From the NCBI GenBank assembly GCA_018335915.1, contig JAGXRL010000121.1:1-39438 (forward strand): DNA of 39,438 nt. Direction: 5' to 3'. Position numbers and translations under genes: made by a program. The notes below the pieces were generated by a model that saw only the letters and a list, made by a program, of their open reading frames with translations, was not told the DNA's origin and did no database searches. The stretch is from Candidatus Latescibacterota bacterium (GTDB taxonomy: Bacteria > Hydrothermota > Tepidihabitantia > Tepidihabitantales > CAIPLT01). The stretch's first letter is position 1. Every line of letters starts with the position of its first letter. Below, piece by piece: positions 29,303 through 39,438 of the stretch.

Positions 29303-31207
29303 ATGGCAGATAATAATGAAATCTACAATCCACCAGCAGAACTGGTAAAAAATGCAAATATTACCAAGTTCATGGAAAAACATGGACTTAAAACACTCGA
29401 TGAGCTGTTAACCAAAGCACAAGACTATGAATGGTTTTGGGCAGAAATGGCAAAAGAATTAGAATGGTATAAAGCTTTTGATAAAATTTTGGAATGGAAC
29501 AATCCTTTTGCTAAATGGTATTTAGGCGGGAAGTTTAATATCGTGCATAATGCGATTGACCGGCATATGAACACGAAAACTGCGGATAAAGTCGCGTTTA
29601 TCTACGAGCCAGAACCGGAAAACGAAAAAGTCGAGCGCTGGACATATCGACAGCTTAATACCGAAATCTGTAAGTTTGCCAATGCCTTGAAAAAACTCGG
29701 TGTCAAAAAAGGTGACCGGATTACAATCTATCTGCCAATGGTTCCGCAAGTTGCAATTGCCATGCTCGCTTGCGCAAAAATCGGCGCGATTCATTCGGTA
29801 GTCTTTTCTGGTTTTAGTTCAGGTTCTTTAAAAGACCGGATTATTGATGCCGAAGCTAAAGTATTGATTACCGCGGACGGCGCTTATCGCAGGGGCAAGC
29901 TGGTTGAGTTGAAAAAAAATGCAGATGAATCAGTCAAAGACACACCGAGCATTCAACATGTGATCGTATTTAATCGTGCTGATACAAAAGTCAACATGAC
30001 TGAAGGTAGAGATTTATGGTGGCATGAAATCACTGCTCAAGAATCTGACCAGTGTCCGACTGAACAGCTTGATTCAGAAGATATGCTGTATACACTTTAT
30101 ACATCAGGTACGACCGGCAAACCAAAAGGTATTGTTCATGTCCACGCCGGTTATGCAGTTGGAACTTACGCAACACTCAAATTTATCTTTGACTTGAAAG
30201 AAAGCGATATCTGGTGGTGCGCCGCTGATGTCGGCTGGGTAACCGGTCATAGTTATATTGTATATTCGCCATTAATGCTTGGTGCGACATCGGTTTTATA
30301 TGAAGGTGCGCCAGATTTTCCAAACGCCGGTCGTTGGTGGAAAACCATTGCCCGAGAAAAAGTGACTGTGCTTTATACTTCGCCAACCGCAATTCGTATG
30401 CATATGCGTTACGGCGAAAAGTGGGCCGGTGAGCATGATTTATCAAGTTTACGGTTACTGGGTAGTGTTGGCGAGCCGATTAATCCAGAAGCCTGGCGTT
30501 GGTATTATAAATATATCGGCGGCGAGCGCTGTCCGATTATGGATACCTGGTGGCAGACTGAAACCGGTCATATTCTGATTACTCCTTTACCAATCACGCC
30601 TTTAAAACCAGGTTCGGCAACCAAACCTTTCCCGGGTGCTAAAGCCAATGTCTTTACGCAAGATGGTCATCCGATTAAACCGAATGAGAATGGTTTTGCC
30701 GTACTTTTAACGCCCTGGCCTGGTATGCTTCGAACTTTGTATAAAGACCCAGAGCGATACAAGGAAGTTTATTGGTCTCGTTTTCCGGGTATTTATCTGA
30801 CCGGAGATTCTTGTACTATTGACGAGGATGGTTATTTCTGGTTCAGAGGCCGTGCTGACGAAGTGCTTAATGTTGCCGGTCATCGTCTGGGAACTGCTGA
30901 AGTCGAGAGCGCATTGGTTGCGCATGCGGCAGTTGCTGAAGCAGCCGTGATCGGCGTACCACACGAAGTTAAAGGCGATGTGCCCAAAGCATATGTTACG
31001 CTCAAAGTCGGTTTTGAGAAATCAGAAGAATTAAAAAAAGAACTGAAAGACTGGGTCTCAAAAGAAATCGGACCGATTGCCCGTCCTGAAGAAATCGAAT
31101 TCCGTGATAAACTACCCAAAACCCGTTCCGGGAAAATTATGCGGCGGCTTTTAAAAGCCGAAGCATTGGGAAAACCGATCGGCGACATTTCAACATTAGA
31201 AGAATAA
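29303..31207 (+). CDS. acs: Acetyl-CoA synthetase (AMP-forming)
   Basis: Activates acetate with ATP and CoA to acetyl-CoA, 634 residues, near the family length of about 650. Motifs: [20 protein letters not shown] (P-loop-like AMP-binding), [33 protein letters not shown] with the Trp that sets the small acetate pocket, [20 protein letters not shown], and the acetylation-site lysine in [12 protein letters not shown]. The WWQTE motif favours acetate over propionate, but some propionyl-CoA synthetases look similar. It is first gene of acs-transporter-malic enzyme. Shine-Dalgarno AAGGAGTAATAATGG. Confidence 0.92.
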   Translation: MADNNEIYNPPAELVKNANITKFMEKHGLKTLDELLTKAQDYEWFWAEMAKELEWYKAFDKILEWNNPFAKWYLGGKFNIVHNAIDRHMNTKTADKVAFIYEPEPENEKVERWTYRQLNTEICKFANALKKLGVKKGDRITIYLPMVPQVAIAMLACAKIGAIHSVVFSGFSSGSLKDRIIDAEAKVLITADGAYRRGKLVELKKNADESVKDTPSIQHVIVFNRADTKVNMTEGRDLWWHEITAQESDQCPTEQLDSEDMLYTLYTSGTTGKPKGIVHVHAGYAVGTYATLKFIFDLKESDIWWCAADVGWVTGHSYIVYSPLMLGATSVLYEGAPDFPNAGRWWKTIAREKVTVLYTSPTAIRMHMRYGEKWAGEHDLSSLRLLGSVGEPINPEAWRWYYKYIGGERCPIMDTWWQTETGHILITPLPITPLKPGSATKPFPGAKANVFTQDGHPIKPNENGFAVLLTPWPGMLRTLYKDPERYKEVYWSRFPGIYLTGDSCTIDEDGYFWFRGRADEVLNVAGHRLGTAEVESALVAHAAVAEAAVIGVPHEVKGDVPKAYVTLKVGFEKSEELKKELKDWVSKEIGPIARPEEIEFRDKLPKTRSGKIMRRLLKAEALGKPIGDISTLEE

Positions 31208-31213
31208 AACCTA

Positions 31214-31258
31214 AAGGAGAGAGTTGTGAACATCAAATTTGGTTACCGCTCTCTCCTT
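31214..31258 (+). promoter_or_regulatory. Hairpin sequestering a Shine-Dalgarno sequence before the transporter gene
   Basis: AAGGAGAGAG (31214-31223) and CTCTCTCCTT (31249-31258) are perfect 10-bp arms. The left arm contains the ribosome site of a possible 18-codon leader ORF, and the right arm is inside that ORF. It could also serve as an attenuating terminator of acs (only a weak T-run follows). Confidence 0.6.
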
Positions 31259-31282
31259 ATTGCTTTTGAAAACATGGAGTAA
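31226..31282 (+). CDS. Possible 18-residue leader peptide upstream of the OFA transporter
   Basis: GTG at 31226 preceded by AAGGAGAGAGTT opens an 18-codon frame (MNIKFGYRSLLIAFENME) that ends 2 nt before the transporter ATG. Its own start region is in the hairpin. The transporter's GGAG ribosome site lies in its last codons, so the two could be translationally coupled. It has no known homologue that I recognise, so coding is tentative. Confidence 0.35.
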   Translation: MNIKFGYRSLLIAFENME

Positions 31283-31284
31283 TT

Positions 31285-32490
31285 ATGAATAATGAAAAAG
31301 TATTCAATCGATGGTTAATTGTAGTCGGTGCGATATTAATCCAGCTCTGTCTGGGCGCAATATATGCCTGGAGCGTTTTTCGGATTCCTTTACAAGATAA
31401 ACTTGACATTACGCCAACCCAAGCTTCTCTACCATTTTCATTTGTTTTGATTTTTTTTGCCCTTTCAACTGTAATCGGTGGACGCTGGCAGGATAAATCA
31501 GGACCAAGAACGGTTGCGATTGCCGGTGGTATTATGCTTGGTATTGGGATGATTCTCGCGAGTTTTGCAAAAAGTCTGGCCGCGGTAATTTTATTTTATG
31601 GTGTGGTTTCCGGCATTGGTATTGGTCTTGCTTATGTCTGTCCGATATCAGCAGGTGTAAAATGGTTTCCGGATAAACGCGGACTTATCACAGGTCTTTC
31701 AGTTGCCGGATTTGGTGCCGGTGCTTTGATTGTCGCGCCGCTGGCAAGGTCCCTAATTGATACAATCGGAGTTTTTAATACATTCCGGATTCTTGGAATT
31801 ATCTTTTTTGTATTAGTCTTTATTGGTGCTTTGATTTTACGTAATCCACCGGCAGGATATAAACCAGTTGGCTGGAATCCACCGGCAGTAACAGCATCAA
31901 GAAAAGTTGATTTTAGTGCCAAAGAGATGCTTTCAACCGGGCAATTTTATTTAATCTGGCTCATGTATTTTATCGGCTGTGCTTCGGGATTAATGGTGAT
32001 TGGTCAAACCTCGCCAATCGGCCAGGAACTTGCTAAATACACTAAAGAAGCTGCTGCACTGGGTGTAAGTCTATTAGCAATATTCAATGCTTTGGGCAGA
32101 ATTTTCTGGGGAAAAATTTCTGATTCGTTCGGGCGCATGAAAACACTGTTTCTAATGTTTCTCATTTGCGGACTGGCAATATTATCATATAATCTAATCG
32201 CAACTGCACCGGTCTGGTTTTGGTTTGGCATTTCTTTGGTCGGATTTTGTTTTGGCGGATACCTGGCTTTATTCCCGGCGATTACGGCTGATTTATTCGG
32301 AACGAAAAGTGTCGGTGTAAATTATGGTTTTGTTTTTACTGCCTATGGTGTTGGCGGACTTTTAAGTAATATTTTTGCACCACGAGTCAAAGAATTGACT
32401 GGTGGTTATTCGGTTGCGTTTATAGTAACTGGAATCTTATGTCTCATCGGAGCAATATTGACTTTTTTAGTAAAACCACGTAAAGCTTAA
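31285..32490 (+). CDS. OFA-type major facilitator transporter (oxalate/formate antiporter family)
   Basis: A 401-residue membrane protein with 12 predicted helices. The N-terminal helix carries LGAIYAWSVFRIPLQ, the fingerprint of the oxalate:formate antiporter (OFA) family. GRWQDKSGPRTVAIAGG is the loop 2-3 MFS motif, and WGKISDSFGRMKTLFLMF its equivalent in the second half. Family members carry small carboxylates. Placement between acetyl-CoA synthetase and malic enzyme suggests a monocarboxylate or C4 acid such as acetate, pyruvate or malate, which is inference. A GGAG site lies 6 nt before the ATG, inside a possible leader peptide. Confidence 0.87.
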   Translation: MNNEKVFNRWLIVVGAILIQLCLGAIYAWSVFRIPLQDKLDITPTQASLPFSFVLIFFALSTVIGGRWQDKSGPRTVAIAGGIMLGIGMILASFAKSLAAVILFYGVVSGIGIGLAYVCPISAGVKWFPDKRGLITGLSVAGFGAGALIVAPLARSLIDTIGVFNTFRILGIIFFVLVFIGALILRNPPAGYKPVGWNPPAVTASRKVDFSAKEMLSTGQFYLIWLMYFIGCASGLMVIGQTSPIGQELAKYTKEAAALGVSLLAIFNALGRIFWGKISDSFGRMKTLFLMFLICGLAILSYNLIATAPVWFWFGISLVGFCFGGYLALFPAITADLFGTKSVGVNYGFVFTAYGVGGLLSNIFAPRVKELTGGYSVAFIVTGILCLIGAILTFLVKPRKA

Positions 32491-32521
32491 TAAATAATGA
32501 TTATAGTAGTTGGAGGATTAA

Positions 32522-33946
32522 ATGAAAAAGAAGAAAAAACCTGTTAAAAAGGTTAAAAAAATCATTCGTAAAAAACCAAAACCGGTTAAAAAAGAATTAA
32601 CCGCCGAAGAAAGAATTGCCCTGGCAAATAAACCGGGTCAGGATGCAATGAAACTGCACCCGTTTTTCAAGGGTAAAATCCAGATCGCACCCAAATGCGT
32701 GATACGGGATTTTAAGGATTTCGCGATCTGGTACACGCCAGGTGTTGCCAAACCTTGTCTTGATATTAAAGCCAATCCGGAAAAAGTCTGGGAACATACT
32801 AACCGCGCCAATACGATTGCGGTCTTAACTGACGGCACCCGCGTATTAGGTCTCGGCGATATCGGTCCAGAAGCGTCGTTGCCAGTGATGGAAGGTAAAG
32901 GACTTTTGTTTAAATACCTTGGCGGCGTTGATGTATATCCGATTGCAATCCGTACCAAAGACCCGGACGAGTTTATCAAGTTTGCAAAACTGATGGAACC
33001 GAGTTTTGGCGGTTATAATCTCGAAGATATCGAACAACCTAAATGCTTCAGAATTCTCGATACTCTGCGTAAAGAAATGAATATTCCGGTCTGGCATGAT
33101 GACCAGCAAGGCACTGCCGCAGTGACAGTTGCCGGTTTAATCAATGCATTAAAAATCGTCGGTAAAGACCCGAAAAAAGTACGGGTCGGTATGATTGGTG
33201 CTGGTGCGGCCGGAATCGCCTGTTTACGGGTTATGGTTACTTATGGCATTGACCCGGCAAAAGTCGTGATGACCGATATCTATGGCATTGTACATAAAAA
33301 CCGCCCGGATTTTGACAAGCATTTTGAATATACTAAAGAGTTAATGCTCAAGACTAATCTGGAAGACCGAAAATGCGAACGGGTTGAAGATGCAATTCCT
33401 AAGACAATGGAAGGAATGGATGTGGTGATTGGTTATTCCAAACCCGGACCGGATACAATCAAAAAGGAATGGATTCAGAGAATGGCAAAAGACCCGATTC
33501 TGTTTGTCTGTGCTAATCCGGTTCCGGAAATCTGGCCCTGGGAAGCAAAAGCTGCCGGTGCAAAAATCGTTGCGACTGGCCGCAGTGATTTCCCGAATCA
33601 GGTTAATAATTCTCTGGGATTTCCCGGGATATTCCGCGGCACACTTGATGTCAATGCCCGAACTATTACGGATGAGATGTGTATTGCCGCCGCAGTCGAA
33701 TTGGCTAAAGTTGCCGAAGACCGTGGCTTAAGAGAAGATTATCTGATTCCAACTATGGATGACTGGGAAGTATTTCCGCGCGAAGCAGTCGCAGTGGGCA
33801 TGAAAGCGATTGAGCAAGGCGTAGCTCGCATCACTATGACAAAGGAACAACTCTACAAGAAAGCGTCGTCGATAATTAAGAACGCACGAAATATGTCAAA
33901 AGCACTAATGAAACAGGGATTTATTCCCAAACCACCCAAAGACTAA
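32522..33946 (+). CDS. Malic enzyme (malate dehydrogenase, oxaloacetate-decarboxylating), with lysine-rich N-terminal tail
   Basis: Converts malate to pyruvate and CO2 with NAD(P), 474 residues. Motifs: AIWYTPGVAKPCLDI, LGDIGPEASLPVMEGK, VWHDDQQGTAAVTVAG (metal/substrate), and the Rossmann motif VGMIGAGAAGIACLRVM. It is the short bacterial type without the phosphotransacetylase domain. Residues 1-25 are strongly basic (MKKKKKPVKKVKKIIRKK and so on), an extension not usual in the family. The start is secure because GGAGG lies 6 nt upstream. It is last gene of the acs operon and is followed by a strong terminator. Confidence 0.9.
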   Translation: MKKKKKPVKKVKKIIRKKPKPVKKELTAEERIALANKPGQDAMKLHPFFKGKIQIAPKCVIRDFKDFAIWYTPGVAKPCLDIKANPEKVWEHTNRANTIAVLTDGTRVLGLGDIGPEASLPVMEGKGLLFKYLGGVDVYPIAIRTKDPDEFIKFAKLMEPSFGGYNLEDIEQPKCFRILDTLRKEMNIPVWHDDQQGTAAVTVAGLINALKIVGKDPKKVRVGMIGAGAAGIACLRVMVTYGIDPAKVVMTDIYGIVHKNRPDFDKHFEYTKELMLKTNLEDRKCERVEDAIPKTMEGMDVVIGYSKPGPDTIKKEWIQRMAKDPILFVCANPVPEIWPWEAKAAGAKIVATGRSDFPNQVNNSLGFPGIFRGTLDVNARTITDEMCIAAAVELAKVAEDRGLREDYLIPTMDDWEVFPREAVAVGMKAIEQGVARITMTKEQLYKKASSIIKNARNMSKALMKQGFIPKPPKD

Positions 33947-33966
33947 CATAATAACATATAAAAATT

Positions 33967-33993
33967 AGGGCTGGTAAATACCAGCCCTTTTTA
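33967..33993. terminator. Bidirectional intrinsic terminator
   Basis: AGGGCTGGTA (33967-33976), AA, TACCAGCCCT (33979-33988), then TTTTT on the plus strand. On the minus strand the stem is followed by AATTTT. It ends the malic enzyme transcript and probably also the tRNA-Glu/V-ATPase transcript from the other side. Confidence 0.9.
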
Positions 33994-34005
33994 TTCTAAT
34001 TAAAA

Positions 34006-34080
34006 TAGCGCCACGGGGATTCGAACCCCGGTCTTCTGGCTGAGAACCAGATGTCCTGGGCCAGACTAGACGATGGCGCC
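34006..34080 (-). tRNA. tRNA-Glu (anticodon CTC)
   Basis: A 75-nt cloverleaf on the minus strand. The acceptor stem GGCGCCA pairs with TGGCGCT (first pair G-U), discriminator A. The D arm is GTC..GAC, the anticodon stem TCTGG/CCAGA with loop TTCTCAG, giving CTC. The T arm is CGGGG-TTCGAAT-CCCCG. CCA is not encoded. It lies 43 nt downstream of the ntpE stop codon and may be cut from the same transcript. Confidence 0.95.
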
Positions 34081-34123
34081 ATATACAAATTAAAAATTAA
34101 ATATCAAATATCAAAAATTAAGA

Positions 34124-34666
34124 TTATTCAAAGAGCAATTTTGATATATCAATAACCAATTCGCTTTTCAAAGAATCAAAAATTCTATCAATCGAGAAGT
34201 TTTGGTCAATGCGTCCTTGCCGGATGATTACGCCGCCGGATAAGTTTTCGTCAATAGCATATTTTAAGTCGGGCAAGAGTTTGTGCAATTTGTCTTGATC
34301 CGATTTGGCAATAATTAATTCAGAGTTGTTATCTTTATTTTTTGATATGATATCTTTGATAAAACTGAGATAGTTTTCTGATGCAAGAAATTTCTGTTTC
34401 GCTTTAGTTAAAAGATCATCGATTATTTGCCATTTAATTTTGAGTATTGCCTGCTGGGCTTTGAGCTGGGCATTGGATATTAAGCGGGTCTGAACCAATG
34501 ATTTTTGTCGAGTAATATGTTCATCATTTTCCTGCACAAGTTTTGCGATTTCTTGATTCGCAGTATTGTTTATTGTCCGTATTTCCTGTTCGTATTTGTC
34601 AGTAATTTCTTTGGCTTTTTGCTGAGCCGATTCGATAATCGTACTGGTTAATTTCTCGATCGACAT
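34124..34666 (-). CDS. ntpE: V/A-type ATPase subunit E (peripheral stalk)
   Basis: Peripheral-stalk subunit E, 180 residues. The N-terminal half is a long charged helix (IEKLTSTIIESAQQKAKEIT and onward) and the C-terminal part a mixed domain with SGGVIIRQGRIDQNFSIDRI, as in AtpE/NtpE proteins. It pairs with the small coiled-coil subunit encoded at 37413-37742. It starts 3 nt after ntpK. In most V/A operons it would be followed by C, F, A, B and D, but here the operon ends and a tRNA follows. Confidence 0.85.
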   Translation of the reverse strand: MSIEKLTSTIIESAQQKAKEITDKYEQEIRTINNTANQEIAKLVQENDEHITRQKSLVQTRLISNAQLKAQQAILKIKWQIIDDLLTKAKQKFLASENYLSFIKDIISKNKDNNSELIIAKSDQDKLHKLLPDLKYAIDENLSGGVIIRQGRIDQNFSIDRIFDSLKSELVIDISKLLFE

Positions 34667-34669
34667 TTA

Positions 34670-37412
<2,743 letters not shown>

Positions 37413-37413
<1 letters not shown>

Positions 37414-37742
37414 TAGAGATTGCTTTTCAGTCTTGTGTTTAAGTTTTCAAGGATTAGGTCTGCTGCTTTATCGGTTTTTGATTTATCTGGAATTTGCAGC
37501 CGCTTAATTTCTTTTTCCGTATCCTGTTCGATTTGCTTAACTTGTTTTTCAGCATCAGTTTGTGCCTGAGCGATTTTTTCCTTAACCGATTGTTTGAGTT
37601 GTTCTTTAGTATTTGAAACAAGTTTTTTTGCCTGTTCAGAAACCTGTGCCAGCTTTTCTCCAGCTTGCTTTTCAGCCTGACTAACTATCTGGTCAGCTTC
37701 TTTTTCAACTTCTTTTACTTCTTTAATTAAATCAATCGCCAT
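37413..37742 (-). CDS. V/A-type ATPase small coiled-coil subunit (H/G, peripheral stalk)
   Basis: A 109-residue, nearly all-helical, Lys/Glu/Gln-rich protein (LIKEVKEVEKEADQIVSQ, then heptads throughout). It fits the A-ATPase H/V-ATPase G subunit that forms the peripheral-stalk heterodimer with subunit E. It overlaps ntpI by 1 nt (TAATG). It is probably first gene of an H-I-K-E operon, because a promoter with near-leaderless geometry precedes it. Confidence 0.75.
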
Positions 37743-37748
37743 AAATGA

Positions 37749-37776
37749 AGTCTACTTGAACTATTTTAAAAGTCAA
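37749..37776 (-). promoter_or_regulatory. Possible promoter of the V-ATPase genes, near-leaderless
   Basis: Minus strand: TTGACT (37771-37776), 16 bp, TAGACT (37749-37754; four of six consensus bases), 6 nt, ATG (37742). It lies directly after the DUF4438 stop codon. It is weaker than the others, but the spacing to the start matches. Confidence 0.45.
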
Positions 37777-37780
37777 CCGA

Positions 37781-38650
37781 TTACTTGAGCTGCAAATAGT
37801 CGGCAATATTGGCTTTTTTGTTAATAACCGGTTTTATCTTGCCTTTGACTGAAGTTGCAATCGTGGTGACTCCAGGACCATGACCGGCAATCACGCAATC
37901 AGCATGCACAACAATCCCAACCGTACCGGCACCTTTTTTATAACATCTGCCAAAAGTATTATCCGTGTTTTCGAGATAGACAATATCACCAAAACGCATC
38001 TTATCAAGACCGCACTGTTTAATCATATCCGGGTCTTGAGTCGTAATATCATAATCACCCGACGCGGCGGTTTCACTGCCTAAACCAGAACCCATAATTG
38101 TCGGTGGAATAATGCGCGTGACCGGGAATTCGATAACGCCATTTTTATTTTTGGGATTAATCTTTAAAAACAGATTAGGGTCAATATTAAAGAATTTCAC
38201 ATCAGGCAAGTCAAATACCTGTAAACCCTGTCCCTGGGCTCGAACCTGAATTTTATCGCCGATGGTCAGTTTCTCGATAACTGTTTTAGGAAACCAAACC
38301 AAGACATGCTCAATACCGCCATGTTTACCGGTCACAACACCGGTTTTATCCTGTATTTCTTTATTATCGCTTTTAACAATATAAGCAGTATTTCCAATAC
38401 AGGTATAGACATTCAAAGCACGATTTTCAATATCATCTTTGTTTTTAACTGATACGCCTGGTTCAATATGGTCGCCTGCCCAGCCAAAAACCGGGTCGCC
38501 GACTTTAACATTATATGTAATACCACCAGTACCGGGAAAAACCGTTGCTTCACCCTGATGAGTTAAGCGGACATTTTGTCTTCGAGTTGGTGATGCGACT
38601 TTTCCGATAACTGATATTTTTATGATTTTATCGATATTTGTTTTCAACAT
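37781..38650 (-). CDS. DUF4438 family protein
   Basis: A 289-residue soluble protein that matches my memory of the DUF4438 family (Thermotoga TM1086-like). It has VIGKVASPTRRQNVRLTHQG, GTGGITYNVKVGDPVFGWAG, TGKHGGIEHVLVWFP, PPTIMGSGLGSETAASGDYD and VGIVVHADCVIAGHGPGVTT. The repeated Gly/His/Asp-rich segments suggest a metal or nucleotide site, but no function is established. It starts 10 nt after korC with a GGAG site (AAAGGAGCAATAATG), so it is co-transcribed with the 2-oxoacid oxidoreductase genes. Confidence 0.75.
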   Translation of the reverse strand: MLKTNIDKIIKISVIGKVASPTRRQNVRLTHQGEATVFPGTGGITYNVKVGDPVFGWAGDHIEPGVSVKNKDDIENRALNVYTCIGNTAYIVKSDNKEIQDKTGVVTGKHGGIEHVLVWFPKTVIEKLTIGDKIQVRAQGQGLQVFDLPDVKFFNIDPNLFLKINPKNKNGVIEFPVTRIIPPTIMGSGLGSETAASGDYDITTQDPDMIKQCGLDKMRFGDIVYLENTDNTFGRCYKKGAGTVGIVVHADCVIAGHGPGVTTIATSVKGKIKPVINKKANIADYLQLK

Positions 38651-38660
38651 TATTGCTCCT

Positions 38661-39191
38661 TTATTTTTTTAATTCTAATCCTTTTGTGAATCCAATTTCG
38701 ATTCCTTTTAGGTTAATTTCAAGAAATTTCTTATTTACGGTTTTTTCAACTGCCAAAATTAATCCTTTTTTACTGACGACTTGCGTCAGCGCGGATAAGG
38801 CACCGAGCATTACCATATTGGCAATAACCGGTGATTTCAGTTCCTGGACTGCAATCGAAGTTGCCGGTAATAAATGCTGATTTTCCAGATTCTTTTCTTT
38901 TATCATACCAGAATTGACGATAATGATGCCGTTTTCGATAACAGCAGCATGATACGCATCATATCCGTCTTGCGACATGGCAATGAGAATATCGGCTTGC
39001 TCGGCAAATGGCGCGTCAATAAACTGGTCACTGATAACGACCTCAGAGCAAGTCAAACCGCCTCTTGCCGCTGAACCATAAGAACCAATGGCACTGCCTT
39101 CTTGACCGTCAAATACAGCGGCATTGGCAAGCAGTTCGCCGGCTAAAATAACACCCTGTCCGCCAAAACCCGCGATTCTAATCTTAGTCAC
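38661..39191 (-). CDS. korC: 2-oxoacid:ferredoxin oxidoreductase, gamma subunit
   Basis: Gamma subunit of a ferredoxin-dependent 2-oxoacid oxidoreductase (2-oxoglutarate type likely), 176 residues. The start IRIAGFGGQGVILAGELLAN is the family signature, followed by GSAARGGLTCSEVVISD and MVMLGALSALT. The enzyme oxidatively decarboxylates a 2-oxoacid to its acyl-CoA, reducing ferredoxin, or runs in reverse in CO2-fixing anaerobes. The start is GTG with AGGAG upstream and overlaps the beta-subunit gene by 8 nt. Confidence 0.9.
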   Translation of the reverse strand: MTKIRIAGFGGQGVILAGELLANAAVFDGQEGSAIGSYGSAARGGLTCSEVVISDQFIDAPFAEQADILIAMSQDGYDAYHAAVIENGIIIVNSGMIKEKNLENQHLLPATSIAVQELKSPVIANMVMLGALSALTQVVSKKGLILAVEKTVNKKFLEINLKGIEIGFTKGLELKK

Positions 39192-39438
39192 TGAATTCTC
39201 CTATTACAACTTTTCCGATTAATTCTTGTCTGGTCAGTTTTTTGGCAGATTCATAACGGATAGAACGGGTTTTCAAGTCATTTAACATTTCAAACAAAGT
39301 CGGTTGCTTATTACGCCGGCCGAATTGAGTCGGGCAGGGCGAGACGACATCAATAAAACCAAATCCTTTTGTGGTCAGTGCTTTTTTTATTGAATTTATC
39401 AATGGTTTGGTATGAAAAACCGTATAGCGCGCGACATA
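39184..39438 (-). CDS. korB: 2-oxoacid:ferredoxin oxidoreductase, beta subunit (C-terminal part, cut by window edge)
   Basis: The last 84 residues of a thiamine-diphosphate-binding beta subunit. The frame is open through the window edge (YVARYTVFHTKPLINSIKKA) and continues GFGFIDVVSPCPTQFGRRN, which is typical of KorB/OorB. The 5' part, with the ThDP motif, is outside the window, so the substrate cannot be decided, but the CPTQFGRRN form favours the 2-oxoglutarate branch. The stop overlaps korC by 8 nt. Confidence 0.88.
   Translation of the reverse strand, partial: YVARYTVFHTKPLINSIKKALTTKGFGFIDVVSPCPTQFGRRNKQPTLFEMLNDLKTRSIRYESAKKLTRQELIGKVVIGEFSD

Overview
The window reads as a piece of chromosome from a diderm, probably anaerobic bacterium outside the well-studied phyla. 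The evidence is LptF/LptG, an FtsEX-EnvC module, a BamA-like patatin protein, a surface protein with a C-terminal T9SS-type sorting domain, a V/A-type ATPase instead of the F-type, and a ferredoxin-dependent 2-oxoacid oxidoreductase. This mix would fit candidate phylum WOR-3 (Stahlbacteria) or a relative. That placement is inference from gene content, not a phylogenetic result. No phage, transposase, plasmid or CRISPR genes are seen, but the intergenic spaces are full of short palindromic repeats.

Layout. 1-366: repeats and a perfect 22-bp palindrome, no gene. 367-2796 (-): FG-GAP surface protein. 3012-5424 (+): lptF-lptG. 5408-10614 (-): ftsE-ftsX-envC-holB-radical SAM gene. 10708-11364 (-): glycosyltransferase. 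11503-21047 (+): patatin/BamA-like protein, CvpA-like protein, cobO, meaB, acyl-CoA mutase large and small subunits, acyl-CoA carboxylase carboxyltransferase, aldehyde dehydrogenase. 21048-21845: repeat-rich gap. 21846-26402 (-): an unusual three-gene operon with a PTS EIIA-opine dehydrogenase fusion, a B12-fold/mutase-like protein, and an asparagine-synthetase homologue lacking its N-terminal cysteine. 26862-29167 (-): metallo-beta-lactamase-fold hydrolase, a lone rplF, and hicB-hicA. 29303-33946 (+): acetyl-CoA synthetase, OFA-type transporter, malic enzyme. 34006-39438 (-): korB (partial), korC, DUF4438 gene, four V-ATPase genes, tRNA-Glu(CTC).

How the genes work together. The central plus-strand operon makes adenosylcobalamin (CobO), loads and protects a B12 mutase (MeaB), and supplies the mutase and a CoA-ester carboxyltransferase. 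The two residues that normally hold the carboxylate of methylmalonyl-CoA are Phe67 and Gln185 here, so the mutase may act on isobutyryl/butyryl-CoA or a similar substrate. Acs, malic enzyme and KorBC feed acetyl-CoA, pyruvate/malate and 2-oxoacid pools. The ATPase rotor subunit keeps the residues known to bind Na+ in Enterococcus NtpK, so a sodium cycle is likely.

Two patterns cut across the window. First, seven operon-leading genes have good sigma70-type promoters whose -10 box ends only 6-11 nt before the start codon. These mRNAs should be leaderless or nearly so, while genes inside operons have Shine-Dalgarno sites. Second, dispersed palindromic elements sit in most gaps, sit where the meaB start codon should be, and in two cases are translated in frame inside the surface-protein gene. 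The best candidate for an undescribed system is the 21846-26402 operon, whose promoter carries a palindromic operator filling the 17-bp spacer.
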